Positions 14,709-23,472 of a stretch of 55,405 bases of DNA are shown here, one piece after another. Position numbers and translations under genes: made by a program. Within the stretch, counting starts at the first letter, position 1; each line of letters begins with the position of its first letter. The notes under the pieces were generated by a model. That model saw nothing but the letters and a program-made list of their open reading frames with translations. It was not told the DNA's origin and made no database searches. The stretch is from an uncultured Prevotellaceae bacterium. GTDB lineage: Bacteria; Bacteroidota; Bacteroidia; Bacteroidales; Bacteroidaceae. The stretch lies in assembly GCA_902789415.1 (NCBI GenBank), contig CADAOD010000013.1:1-55405 (forward strand), read 5' to 3'.

Positions 14709-16694
14709 ATGTTTGAATATACAATCTTTATCATGTTGCTGCCACTGCTGTCGTTCATCGTTCTTGGACTGGCTGGTATGAAGATGCAGCATAAGGTGGC
14801 TGGACTGATCGGCACCTGCTCGTTGGGACTGGTTACGATACTCTCTTACCTCACTGCCTTCCAGTATTTTGGAATGGACCGTGTGGATGGCGCGTATCAG
14901 ACTTTTGTACCCTATAACTTTACCTGGTTGCCTCTGGGTAACCTGCATTTCGACCTCGGTATCCTGTTGGATCCTATCAGCGTGATGATGCTGATTGTGA
15001 TTTCGACCGTATCACTGATGGTTCATATCTACTCATTCGGCTATATGCATGGCGAGAAGGGATTCCAGCGTTACTACGCTTTCCTCTCGCTGTTCACCAT
15101 GTCGATGCTGGGTCTGGTGCTGGCCACCAACATCTTCCAGATGTATATGTTCTGGGAGCTGGTAGGTGTGAGCTCGTACCTGCTGATTGGTTTCTACTAC
15201 CCATTGAAGCCCGCTATCGCTGCCTCGAAGAAGGCATTCATCGTGACTCGTTTTGCCGATATGTTCTTCCTCGTAGGTATCCTGACCTTCGGTTACTTCG
15301 TTGACTCGTTCAGCTTCTCGTTTGCTGGCGATATCGTGATGGGACAGGGTACAACACCTTTCATCGATGCTAACCTGGCTAAGGCTGTTGCCGCTGGTGG
15401 TTTCATCATTCCTACAGCGCTGGTGCTGATGTTTATCGGTGGTGCCGGTAAGAGTGCAATGTTCCCACTGCACATCTGGCTGCCAGATGCCATGGAGGGT
15501 CCTACACCTGTATCGGCGCTGATTCATGCTGCTACCATGGTGGTGGCTGGTGTGTTCCAGATTGCACGTATGTTCCCCTTGTGGATTGAGTATGCTCCAC
15601 AGGCTATGAGCATTGTGGTTTGGGTGGGCGTGTTTACCGCTTTCTATGCAGCTGCTGTGGCTTGTGCCCAGAGCGATATCAAGCGTGTGCTGGCCTTCTC
15701 GACCATCTCGCAGATTGCCTTTATGATGGTGGCACTGGGTGTGTCACTGCCCGGACACCATGGTGCCGTGCTCGACAACCACGCTCAGCTGGGTTATATG
15801 GCTGGTATGTTCCACCTGTTTACACATGCCATGTTCAAGGCTTGTCTGTTCCTGTGTGCCGGATGTATCATCCACGCTGTTCACAGTAACGAGATGGCAC
15901 TGATGGGTGGCTTGCGTAAGTATATGCCTATCACCCATATCACCTTCCTGATTTCGTGTCTGGCTATCGCTGGTATCCCCTTCTTCTCGGGCTTCAGCTC
16001 AAAGGATGAGATTATCACAGCCTGCATGGAGTACAGTCCGGTGGTTGGTTGGATTATGACGGGTATCGCTGCCATGACTGCCTTCTACATGTTCCGTTTG
16101 TACTACGGTATCTTCTGGGGTACTGAGAACAAGGAGGCTCATGCACATCATACACCACACGAGGCTCCTCTCACCATGACGATTCCTCTGATTGTGCTTT
16201 GTGTGATTACCGTTGGTGTGGGTGTTTACACCACTATCGGTGGTTTTGCTGGCTGGGGCGGTTCGTTCGGTAGCTACGTAAGTGCTGCTGGTACCGATTA
16301 CACCATCCACTTTAACACACAGATTGCAGCCACCTCTACAGTGATTGCTATCTTGAGCATCTGTCTTGCTACCTATATCTATAAGGGTGAGCAGCAGCCT
16401 ATTGCCGATCGTCTGTATGCAACCTTCCCCAAGCTGCATCGCGCAGCCTACAAGCGTTTCTATCAGGACGAAATCTGGCAGTATGTGACACATCGCATCA
16501 TCTTCCGTCTGGTTTGTACACCCATTGCCTGGTTCGACCGTCACGTAGTGGATGGCACCTTCAACTTCCTGGCATGGGGCGCTAACGAGGGTGGTGAGAG
16601 TATCCGCAGCTGGCAGAGCGGCGACGTGCGCCAGTATGCCGTATGGTTTATCACGGGTACAGTGGCCCTTACATTAATCCTTTTATGCATCTAA
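14709..16694 (+). CDS. nuoL: NADH-quinone oxidoreductase subunit L
   Basis: Large antiporter-like proton-pumping subunit, 661 aa, about 16 helices with a C-terminal lateral helix. Motifs include MFWELVGVSSYLLIGFYY (the key Glu), GGAGKSAMFPLHIWLPDAMEGPTPVSALIHAATMV, and the SDIKRVLAFSTISQ discontinuous-helix Lys region. A TTG at 14700 lies inside the repeat array and would add three residues; ATG 14709 is preferred. Confidence 0.95.
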   Translation: MFEYTIFIMLLPLLSFIVLGLAGMKMQHKVAGLIGTCSLGLVTILSYLTAFQYFGMDRVDGAYQTFVPYNFTWLPLGNLHFDLGILLDPISVMMLIVISTVSLMVHIYSFGYMHGEKGFQRYYAFLSLFTMSMLGLVLATNIFQMYMFWELVGVSSYLLIGFYYPLKPAIAASKKAFIVTRFADMFFLVGILTFGYFVDSFSFSFAGDIVMGQGTTPFIDANLAKAVAAGGFIIPTALVLMFIGGAGKSAMFPLHIWLPDAMEGPTPVSALIHAATMVVAGVFQIARMFPLWIEYAPQAMSIVVWVGVFTAFYAAAVACAQSDIKRVLAFSTISQIAFMMVALGVSLPGHHGAVLDNHAQLGYMAGMFHLFTHAMFKACLFLCAGCIIHAVHSNEMALMGGLRKYMPITHITFLISCLAIAGIPFFSGFSSKDEIITACMEYSPVVGWIMTGIAAMTAFYMFRLYYGIFWGTENKEAHAHHTPHEAPLTMTIPLIVLCVITVGVGVYTTIGGFAGWGGSFGSYVSAAGTDYTIHFNTQIAATSTVIAILSICLATYIYKGEQQPIADRLYATFPKLHRAAYKRFYQDEIWQYVTHRIIFRLVCTPIAWFDRHVVDGTFNFLAWGANEGGESIRSWQSGDVRQYAVWFITGTVALTLILLCI

Positions 16695-16698
16695 AGAT

Positions 16699-18219
16699 AT
16701 GAGTATATTAAGTATTTTCGTAATAATTCCTGCCCTGATGCTGCTGGGCCTTTGGCTGGCCAAGAACGTGAATCAGGTGCGTGGTGTGATGGTAACGGGA
16801 GCTTCGTGTCTGTTGGCCCTCTCTGTTTGGTTGACCATCTACTTTATTCAGGAGCGTGCTGCTGGTAATACTGCCGAGATGCTGCTTACCTATAGCACAC
16901 CTTGGTTTAAGTCGCTGAATATCGCTTACAGTGTTGGTGTTGACGGTATCTCGGTAGTGATGCTGCTGCTTTCGAGCATCATCGTGTTTACCGGTACCTT
17001 TGCCTCATGGCAGCTGAAGCCACTCACCAAAGAGTACTTCCTCTGGTTCACCCTGCTCTCGACAGGTGTGTATGGCTTCTTTATCTCTACCGACCTGTTT
17101 ACTATGTTTATGTTCTACGAGGTGGCACTGATTCCTATGTACCTGTTGATTGGTGTGTGGGGTTCTGGTCGCAAGGAGTACTCGGCCATGAAGCTTACCC
17201 TGATGCTGATGGGTGGATCGGCACTGCTGATTCTGGGACTGCTGGGTATCTACTACTTTAACGGTATCTACAGCGGCAACTACACCTTTGAGTTGACTAC
17301 AATCGCAGCCAACCACTGTATTCCTGGCCACATCCAGAACATCTTCTTCCCCTTCATCTTCATCGGATTCGGTGTGCTGGGTGCGCTGTTCCCATTCCAC
17401 ACATGGAGCCCTGATGGTCACGCATCGGCACCTACAGCTGTATCAATGCTGCACGCTGGTGTACTGATGAAGCTGGGAGGTTACGGCTGCTTCCGTGTAG
17501 CCATGTATCTGTTGCCTGAGGCTGCTCAGGATCTCTCATGGATCTTCCTCATCCTCACAACCATCTCGGTGGTATATGGTGCCCTGAGTGCCTGCGTACA
17601 GACCGACCTGAAGTATATCAATGCTTACTCTTCGGTTTCACACTGCGGACTGGTACTGTTTGCCCTGCTGATGATGAGTCAGACAGCCGTTACTGGTGCT
17701 GTGCTGCAGATGCTCTCACACGGACTGATGACAGCCCTGTTCTTCGCCCTCATCGGTATGATCTACGGTCGTACTCATACCCGTGACATCCGCGAGCTGG
17801 CAGGACTGATGAAGATTATGCCTTTCCTGGCTGTAGGTTATGTGATTGCCGGTTTGGCTAACCTCGGATTGCCTGGTTTCTCAGGATTCATTGCTGAGAT
17901 GACCATCTTTGTAGGTTCGTTTGGTGCTCACCCATTGAGTGGCGACCCCAACACCTCGTTCCGTATGGTGGCTACCATCATCGCTTGTATGTCGATTGTT
18001 GTAACAGCTGTTTACATCCTGCGTGTGGTTGGTAAGATTCTGTATGGCGAGGTAGAGAACAAGCACTTCCTGGAGCTTACCGATGCTACATGGGATGAGC
18101 GCGTGGCTGTTATCTGCCTGATTTTCTGCGTAGCTGGTCTGGGTTCGTTCCCATTCTGGGTAAGCGATATGATTTCGCCTGCAGCAGGTACAATCTTGGA
18201 GTCAATTGGTGTAATGTAA
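16699..18219 (+). CDS. nuoM: NADH-quinone oxidoreductase subunit M
   Basis: Antiporter-like proton-pumping subunit, 506 aa, about 14 helices. The conserved MFMFYEVALIPMYLLIGVWG, LFPFHTWSPDGHASAPTAVSMLHAGVLMKLGGYG and the TDLKYINAYSSVSHCG lysine region are intact. It starts 4 nt after nuoL. Confidence 0.95.
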   Translation: MSILSIFVIIPALMLLGLWLAKNVNQVRGVMVTGASCLLALSVWLTIYFIQERAAGNTAEMLLTYSTPWFKSLNIAYSVGVDGISVVMLLLSSIIVFTGTFASWQLKPLTKEYFLWFTLLSTGVYGFFISTDLFTMFMFYEVALIPMYLLIGVWGSGRKEYSAMKLTLMLMGGSALLILGLLGIYYFNGIYSGNYTFELTTIAANHCIPGHIQNIFFPFIFIGFGVLGALFPFHTWSPDGHASAPTAVSMLHAGVLMKLGGYGCFRVAMYLLPEAAQDLSWIFLILTTISVVYGALSACVQTDLKYINAYSSVSHCGLVLFALLMMSQTAVTGAVLQMLSHGLMTALFFALIGMIYGRTHTRDIRELAGLMKIMPFLAVGYVIAGLANLGLPGFSGFIAEMTIFVGSFGAHPLSGDPNTSFRMVATIIACMSIVVTAVYILRVVGKILYGEVENKHFLELTDATWDERVAVICLIFCVAGLGSFPFWVSDMISPAAGTILESIGVM

Positions 18220-18238
18220 AGAAGGAGGACGAAAGAAT

Positions 18239-19690
18239 ATGAATTACGGACAATTTATTTATATGTTCCCAGAGTGTGCTCTGGTTGTAGCATTGATTAT
18301 TGTATTCGCGTTCGATTTCGCGATGACCAAGACTGGCGAGATGCGTGGCGAAAAGAAGCATGTGGCTATCGGTCGCCTTACTTATTTCATGCTGATGACT
18401 GTTGGTCTCGGTGTATTCAGCGCTATGCGCCAGGGCGATACCATTACTGCTTTTGGTGGTATGTATGTTGCCACTCAGGCTGTGAACGTGATGAAGATGG
18501 TGCTCACCTTCGGTACAATTATCGTTGTGATTATGGCTGAGTCGTGGGCTGCAAAGCAGCAGCGCATTGCCGGTGAGTTCTATATGCTGATTCTGAGCAC
18601 CCTGCTGGGTATGTTCATGATGATGTCGGCTGGCTCGTTCCTGCTGTTCTTCTTAGGTTTGGAGATGGCTTCAGTGCCCCTGGCATGTATGGTGGCTTTT
18701 GATCGCCATCGTAAGGAGAGTGCCGAGGGTGCCGCTAAGTATATTCTGGTAGCTACTTTCTCAAGTGGTGTGATGCTGTTTGGTATCTCATTCATCTACG
18801 CTGCTACAGGTACCCTGTACTTCGATGATGTTTGTGCTGCAGTATCTAACTCGCCCCTGTGCATCATGGGTCTGGTATTCTTCTTCAGTGGTCTGGGCTT
18901 CAAGATTTCGTTGGTGCCTTTCCACTTCTGGACTGCCGATACCTATCAGGGTGCGCCTACACCTGTTACCGGTTACCTGAGCGTCATCTCTAAGGGTGCT
19001 GCCGCTATCACACTGTGCACCATCCTGATGAAGGCCTTCGCGCCTATGGTTGAGTACTGGGACTACATGCTGTATATCGTGATTGTGCTCTCAATCACTG
19101 TGGCTAACCTGTTTGCTATCCGACAGAACGAGTTGAAGCGCTTCATGGCTTTCAGTTCTATCTCTCAGGCCGGATATATCATGTTGGCTGTAGTTGGCAA
19201 TGGACAGATGGGTGTGGCTGCACTGACTTACTACGTGCTGGTTTACATCGTAGCTAACATGGCTGTGTTCACTGTTATCAATGTGGTTGAGCAGAACAAT
19301 GACGGTCGCACCGATATGGCTGCTTACAACGGATTCTATCAGACCAACCCCAAGCTGAGCTTCCTCATGACATTGGCTCTGTTCTCGTTGGCTGGTATTC
19401 CTCCATTCGCAGGTATGTTCTCTAAGTTCTTTGTGTTCATGGCAGGTGTGCAGAATGGTGAGCCTATGGCTTATGGCGTGGTATTCATTGCCTTGGTTAA
19501 CACCGTAGTATCACTTTACTACTATCTGCTCATTGTGAAGGCTATGTACATCACAAAGACAGAGAATCCTCTGCCTACATTCCAGAGTGACGAGGCCACT
19601 AAGCTGGCTCTTGGCATCTGCACTGCAGGTATCGCTCTGTTTGGCGTAGCAAGCTGCGTTTACGAGTGGATTGCTGCCGCTGGTATCTAA
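18239..19690 (+). CDS. nuoN: NADH-quinone oxidoreductase subunit N
   Basis: Antiporter-like proton-pumping subunit and last gene of the operon, 483 aa. LLFFLGLEMASVPLACMVAF, VPFHFWTADTYQGAPTPVTGYLSVISKGAA and NELKRFMAFSSISQAGYI mark the three pump motifs. An unusually good AAGGAGG ribosome binding site lies 10-16 nt upstream. A terminator follows. Confidence 0.95.
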   Translation: MNYGQFIYMFPECALVVALIIVFAFDFAMTKTGEMRGEKKHVAIGRLTYFMLMTVGLGVFSAMRQGDTITAFGGMYVATQAVNVMKMVLTFGTIIVVIMAESWAAKQQRIAGEFYMLILSTLLGMFMMMSAGSFLLFFLGLEMASVPLACMVAFDRHRKESAEGAAKYILVATFSSGVMLFGISFIYAATGTLYFDDVCAAVSNSPLCIMGLVFFFSGLGFKISLVPFHFWTADTYQGAPTPVTGYLSVISKGAAAITLCTILMKAFAPMVEYWDYMLYIVIVLSITVANLFAIRQNELKRFMAFSSISQAGYIMLAVVGNGQMGVAALTYYVLVYIVANMAVFTVINVVEQNNDGRTDMAAYNGFYQTNPKLSFLMTLALFSLAGIPPFAGMFSKFFVFMAGVQNGEPMAYGVVFIALVNTVVSLYYYLLIVKAMYITKTENPLPTFQSDEATKLALGICTAGIALFGVASCVYEWIAAAGI

Positions 19691-19719
19691 GAATAAACGC
19701 TTAGTTATTAAATATGTTG

Positions 19720-19757
19720 GTCCCAACTGCCCTTGTGGGTGGTTGGGACTTTCTTTT
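19720..19757 (+). terminator. nuo operon terminator
   Basis: GTCCCAAC (19720-19727) pairs with GTTGGGAC (19742-19749), followed by TTTCTTTT. It lies 29 nt after the nuoN stop. Confidence 0.85.
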
Positions 19758-19859
19758 ATCGGTTTTAAAACTTTTTAAACGATAGAATCCAATAATATAA
19801 CGATTTAATGATATTGGTCAATAAATCTTTTAAATTATTTAAATATATGAGAAAACCAG

Positions 19860-19889
19860 CTTGTTAGTTCCGGTTTTTGCTTACCTTTG
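19860..19889 (+). promoter_or_regulatory. Distal promoter upstream of asnA
   Basis: CTTG (19860-19863), an 18-nt spacer and TACCTTTG (19882-19889) fit the Bacteroidetes pattern. Transcription would start near 19895, about 210 nt before asnA. Confidence 0.6.
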
Positions 19890-19894
19890 CACCA

Positions 19895-19957
19895 TCAGTC
19901 CATTAATTTTTTGATATCTGAAGGGGCGTACGCCGTGAGGCGCGCGCCTTTTTGTGT
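19895..19957 (+). ncRNA. Candidate short RNA or terminated leader
   Basis: From the likely start near 19895 the transcript would reach a very stable hairpin: GGCGTACGCC (19925-19934), GTGA loop, GGCGCGCGCC (19939-19948), then TTTTT. It would be about 60 nt long and end like an intrinsic terminator. No open frame of note lies inside. It may be an independent small RNA or an attenuating leader for asnA. The boundaries are inferred. Confidence 0.4.
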
Positions 19958-20047
19958 GTTTTGTTCTTGATTTTTAGGGTTGTGACGTCAAATAGTTAGT
20001 AGAAATCAAAGTTTTTATGTCATTTTGCAAAAATAATTGGCTTTTTG

Positions 20048-20078
20048 CTTGCAAAATTGATAAAAATGTGTACCTTTG
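20048..20078 (+). promoter_or_regulatory. Proximal asnA promoter
   Basis: CTTG (20048-20051), a 19-nt spacer and the -7 box TACCTTTG (20071-20078). The ATG of asnA is 28 nt further on. Confidence 0.7.
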
Positions 20079-20105
20079 CACGCAAATTTATTATTAACGA
20101 TAGAA

Positions 20106-21143
20106 ATGGGACAAATAATTAAACCCGTGATGTACGAACCGCTGCTGGATATGAAGCAGACGGAACAGGGTATAAAACTGATAAAAGAGTTCTTTCAGCA
20201 GAACCTGTCGACAGAACTGAGACTGAGACGTGTAACTGCGCCTCTGTTTGTGTTGAAGGGTCTTGGCATAAATGATGATTTGAACGGCGTGGAGCGTCCA
20301 GTAAGCTTCCCGATTAAGGACTTGGGCGATGCTAAGGCCGAGGTAGTACACTCGTTGGCTAAGTGGAAGCGTTTGAGCTTGGCTGAGTACAAGATTGAGC
20401 CTGGCTATGGTATCTACACCGATATGAACGCCATACGTGCTGATGAGGAGTTGGACAACTTGCACTCGCTGTATGTGGACCAGTGGGACTGGGAGGCTGT
20501 GATTCGCAAGGAGGATCGCACCCTGGCATTCCTGAAGAATATTGTGGAGCGTATCTACGCTGCCATCCGCCGTACGGAGTATCTTACCTGCGAGACTTAT
20601 CCGCAGATAAAGCCTTTCCTGCCAGAGAAGATACATTTTGTACATGCTGAGGAACTGTTAGAGATGTATCCTGGTAAGACGCCTAAGGAGCGCGAGGATG
20701 CTATCTGCGAGAAATATGGCGCTGTGTTTATTATCGGTATTGGCGGTAAGCTGAGTGATGGTAAGAAGCACGACGGACGTGCTCCAGACTATGACGACTG
20801 GAGTACCATCGCTGAGGACGGACGTGCCGGACTGAATGGTGATATCCTGATATGGTATCCTGTGTTGGGTAGAAGCTTTGAGTTGTCGAGCATGGGTATC
20901 CGTGTAGATAAGGAGAGCTTGCTGCGCCAGTTGAAGATTGAGGGCAAGGAGGATCGCAAAGCGCTTTACTTCCACCAGCAGTTGCTGAACGATAAGTTGC
21001 CACTGAGTATTGGTGGTGGTATCGGTCAGAGCCGACTGTGTATGGTGCTGTTGCATAAGGGTCATATCGGTGAGATTCAGGCAAGTATCTGGCCTGATGA
21101 GATGCGACAGAAGTGCAAGGCGCTGGGAATGAACCTTATTTAA
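20106..21143 (+). CDS. asnA: Aspartate-ammonia ligase (asparagine synthetase A)
   Basis: Makes asparagine from aspartate, ammonia and ATP; related in fold to class II aspartyl-tRNA synthetases. At 345 aa it matches AsnA (about 330). The N-terminal FFQQNLSTELRLRRVTAPLF block, the VHSLAKWKR motif, YTDMNAIRADEELDNLHSLYVDQWDWE and the C-terminal IGGGIGQSRLCMVLL block are characteristic. A TTG at 20076 overlaps the -7 promoter box, so ATG 20106 is used. The stop runs into a short 7-bp repeat that leads to the next gene. Confidence 0.95.
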   Translation: MGQIIKPVMYEPLLDMKQTEQGIKLIKEFFQQNLSTELRLRRVTAPLFVLKGLGINDDLNGVERPVSFPIKDLGDAKAEVVHSLAKWKRLSLAEYKIEPGYGIYTDMNAIRADEELDNLHSLYVDQWDWEAVIRKEDRTLAFLKNIVERIYAAIRRTEYLTCETYPQIKPFLPEKIHFVHAEELLEMYPGKTPKEREDAICEKYGAVFIIGIGGKLSDGKKHDGRAPDYDDWSTIAEDGRAGLNGDILIWYPVLGRSFELSSMGIRVDKESLLRQLKIEGKEDRKALYFHQQLLNDKLPLSIGGGIGQSRLCMVLLHKGHIGEIQASIWPDEMRQKCKALGMNLI

Positions 21144-21156
21144 TTGAAAATTGATG
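21143..21156 (+). repeat. Two 7-bp repeats between asnA and the lipoprotein gene
   Basis: ATTGAAA and ATTGATG. The first base is the last base of the asnA stop codon, and the final ATG is the start of the next gene. It is the same family as the arrays at 14678 and 42052. Confidence 0.6.
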
Positions 21157-21669
21157 AGGGGGCGTGGACTTGTTTGGATGGCGTTTTTGGCGGGGATGCT
21201 GTGTGCTTGTGGCGGACAGCGACAGCCTAAGGCTTATGGCGGTACTGAGCTGACCAGTAGCGACAGTATGACCATACGCATGGGGCAGTGGGACCTGCTG
21301 AAATACCACAGCGATAAGCTGGGACTTGACATTAACTACCCCTCGTTCCTATACTTGCAGAACCTGCCCGAGGAACCTAACCAAGAGGTGCTGATGGCCG
21401 ATGAGATGAGTATATCGGTGATGGTGGACTCGTTGAAAGGTAATCATCGACCTGCCAGTCAGTTGATGTTGGCCATGGGTGCCGACTTGATTGAGGTGGG
21501 TGATGACTACAGCATACAGGAGGGCAGCGACGAAGATTTTGACTACTACGGCAAGGTGCTTGAAGACGATACCGTACGTCTGGTAACAGTATTACTGCGG
21601 TATAAACCCGAGCATAGCGAAGCTGTAGAACCCATGAAGGAATGGGTGCGTAATTTTACGTTGAAATAA
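21154..21669 (+). CDS. Small predicted lipoprotein of unknown function
   Basis: 171 aa. A hydrophobic leader ends in a lipobox-like MLCAC (Cys near residue 20), so it is probably a lipid-anchored envelope protein. The rest is acidic with no repeat or catalytic motif I recognise; it has alternating short hydrophobic strands and a DSMTIRMGQWD segment. It follows asnA by 10 bp and precedes a terminator, so the two are probably co-transcribed. The start ATG is preferred over the adjacent TTG at 21151. Confidence 0.7.
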   Translation: MRGRGLVWMAFLAGMLCACGGQRQPKAYGGTELTSSDSMTIRMGQWDLLKYHSDKLGLDINYPSFLYLQNLPEEPNQEVLMADEMSISVMVDSLKGNHRPASQLMLAMGADLIEVGDDYSIQEGSDEDFDYYGKVLEDDTVRLVTVLLRYKPEHSEAVEPMKEWVRNFTLK

Positions 21670-21690
21670 TTGACCTATCATATTTTTAAC

Positions 21691-21741
21691 ACGGATTAAT
21701 CTAAAATTTCGCCGAGAAATTGTGGTTAATCCGTTTTCTTT
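21691..21741 (+). terminator. Terminator after the lipoprotein gene
   Basis: Outer stem ACGGATTAA (21691-21699) with TTAATCCGT (21726-21734), inner stem AATTTC with GAAATT, then TTTCTTTTT. This gives a two-tier hairpin. Confidence 0.75.
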
Positions 21742-21744
21742 TTG

Positions 21745-21752
21745 TACCTTTG
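21745..21752 (+). promoter_or_regulatory. Promoter -7 box for the IMP cyclohydrolase/mre operon
   Basis: TACCTTTG directly after the terminator T-run, 40 nt before the ATG at 21792. A possible -33 ATTG (21719-21722) is 22 nt upstream, inside the terminator stem. Confidence 0.65.
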
Positions 21753-21791
21753 CAGCCAAAAATCATATTTATAACGTTATAAGGATAAAAA

Positions 21792-22394
21792 ATGGCTGAA
21801 ATTAAAAAGATTAAGACCGCACTGGTAAGCGTTTTCCACAAGGATGGACTGGACGAGCTCTTGAAGAAGTTGAACGCCGAGGGCGTAAAATTCCTGTCGA
21901 CTGGTGGAACACAGCAGTTTATCGAATCACTTGGTTATGAGTGTCAGAAGGTAGAGGATGTTACAACCTACCCATCAATTCTGGGTGGACGTGTAAAGAC
22001 TCTGCATCCAAAGGTGTTTGGAGGTATTCTGGGACGTCGCGACAATGAGGGCGATCAGGAGCAGATGAAGAAGTACGAGATTCCTGAGATTGACCTGGTG
22101 ATTGTAGACCTTTACCCATTTGAGCAGACCGTGGCCAGCGGTGCCAGCGAGGCTGATATCATTGAGAAGATTGATATCGGTGGTATCTCACTGATTCGTG
22201 CTGGAGCCAAGAACTTTAAGGACGTGGTTATCGTGCCCAGCAAGGCTGAGTACAGCGTACTGCTTGACATCCTGAACAAGAAGGGTGCACAGACTGATAT
22301 TGAGGACCGCCGTATGTTTGCTACACGCGCCTTTGGCGTAAGCAGCCACTACGATACCGCTATCAACGCCTGGTTTGAGAAAACCAATAAATAA
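21792..22394 (+). CDS. purH: IMP cyclohydrolase, stand-alone (PurH N-terminal domain)
   Basis: Closes FAICAR to IMP, the last step of de novo purine synthesis. The 200 aa cover only the MGS-like cyclohydrolase domain: ALVSVFHKDGLDEL, FLSTGGTQQFIESLG, GGRVKTLHPKVFGGIL and NIDIGGISLIRAGAKN-like motifs. The usual bifunctional PurH is about 510 aa and continues into the AICAR transformylase domain, of which no trace follows here; mreB starts 37 bp later. The transformylase must be encoded elsewhere. Confidence 0.9.
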   Translation: MAEIKKIKTALVSVFHKDGLDELLKKLNAEGVKFLSTGGTQQFIESLGYECQKVEDVTTYPSILGGRVKTLHPKVFGGILGRRDNEGDQEQMKKYEIPEIDLVIVDLYPFEQTVASGASEADIIEKIDIGGISLIRAGAKNFKDVVIVPSKAEYSVLLDILNKKGAQTDIEDRRMFATRAFGVSSHYDTAINAWFEKTNK

Positions 22395-22397
22395 GTT

Positions 22398-22425
22398 AGA
22401 ATTGAGAATTTAGAATTAAGAGATA
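22398..22425 (+). repeat. 7-bp repeat array between purH and mreB
   Basis: AGAATTG, AGAATTT, AGAATTA, AGAGATA in a row, filling the gap between the two genes. Confidence 0.75.
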
Positions 22426-22431
22426 TAATTA

Positions 22432-23454
22432 ATGGGATTTTTTAGTTTCGTACAGGAAATTGCTATGGACCTTGGCACTGCCAACACCATCATTATCAGC
22501 GATGATAAGATTGTGGTAGATGAGCCTTCGGTTGTGGCTTTGGATCGCCGTACCGACAAGATGATTGCTGTGGGTAACGAGGCGAAGATGATGTATGAGA
22601 AGACTCATGAGAATATTCGTACCATCCGTCCGCTGCGTGATGGTGTGATTGCCGACTTCTCGGCCTGCGAGCAGATGATGCGCGGACTGATTAAGATGGT
22701 ACATACAGGTAGCCGCCTGTTCTCGCCCTCACTGCGTATGGTGATTGGCGTACCTTCAGGCAGTACTGAGGTGGAGCTGCGTGCTGTACGTGACTCAGCT
22801 GAGCACGCTGACGGACGTGACGTTTACCTGATTTTTGAGCCTATGGCTGCTGCTATCGGTATTGGTATCGATGTAGAGGCACCAGAGGGTAACATGATTG
22901 TTGATATCGGTGGTGGTTCTACCGAGATTGCTGTGATCTCACTGGGTGGTATCGTTTCGAACAACTCGATTCGTACTGCTGGTGACGACCTGACAGCTGA
23001 TATCCAGGAGTATATGTACCGTCAGCACAACGTGAAGGTTTCGGAGCGTATGGCTGAGCGTATTAAGATTAACGTAGGTTCGGCTCTGACCGACCTGGGT
23101 GACGATGCGCCTGAGGACTTTATCGTACACGGACCAAACCGTATTACAGCCCTGCCTATGGAGGTGCCTGTATGCTATCAGGAAATTGCACACTGTCTAG
23201 ACAAGACTGTGGCTAAGATTGAGAACGCCGTACTCTCGGCTCTTGAGAATACACCCCCAGAGCTGTATGCCGATATCGTTAAGAATGGTATCTATCTCTC
23301 AGGTGGTGGCGCACTGCTGCGTGGTCTTGACAAGCGTCTGACCGACAAGATGCATATTCCATTCCACGTGCCTGAGGACCCCTTGCACAGTGTGGCTAAG
23401 GGTGCCGGCATTGCACTGAAGAATATCGATAGATTTAATTTCTTGATGAGATAG
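22432..23454 (+). CDS. mreB: Rod shape-determining protein MreB
   Basis: Actin-like cytoskeletal ATPase that directs lateral wall growth; 340 aa. Actin-fold motifs are AMDLGTANTII (phosphate 1), VDIGGGSTEIAVI (phosphate 2) and GIYLSGGGALLRGLD (adenosine). It heads the cluster mreB-mreC-mreD-pbp2-rodA. Confidence 0.96.
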   Translation: MGFFSFVQEIAMDLGTANTIIISDDKIVVDEPSVVALDRRTDKMIAVGNEAKMMYEKTHENIRTIRPLRDGVIADFSACEQMMRGLIKMVHTGSRLFSPSLRMVIGVPSGSTEVELRAVRDSAEHADGRDVYLIFEPMAAAIGIGIDVEAPEGNMIVDIGGGSTEIAVISLGGIVSNNSIRTAGDDLTADIQEYMYRQHNVKVSERMAERIKINVGSALTDLGDDAPEDFIVHGPNRITALPMEVPVCYQEIAHCLDKTVAKIENAVLSALENTPPELYADIVKNGIYLSGGGALLRGLDKRLTDKMHIPFHVPEDPLHSVAKGAGIALKNIDRFNFLMR

Positions 23455-23468
23455 TTGACAATTGACAG
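23455..23468 (+). repeat. Two 7-bp repeats between mreB and mreC
   Basis: TTGACAA and TTGACAG follow the mreB stop directly and lead to GTAGATG with the mreC start. Confidence 0.6.
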
Positions 23469-23472
23469 GTAG

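Larger units (their letters stand above)
19758..20105. other. Intergenic region upstream of asnA
   Basis: About 350 bp without a credible gene. It holds an A/T-rich stretch (to about 19855), a first promoter, a GC hairpin with a T-run (candidate short RNA), another A/T-rich stretch and a second promoter next to asnA. Confidence 0.7.
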
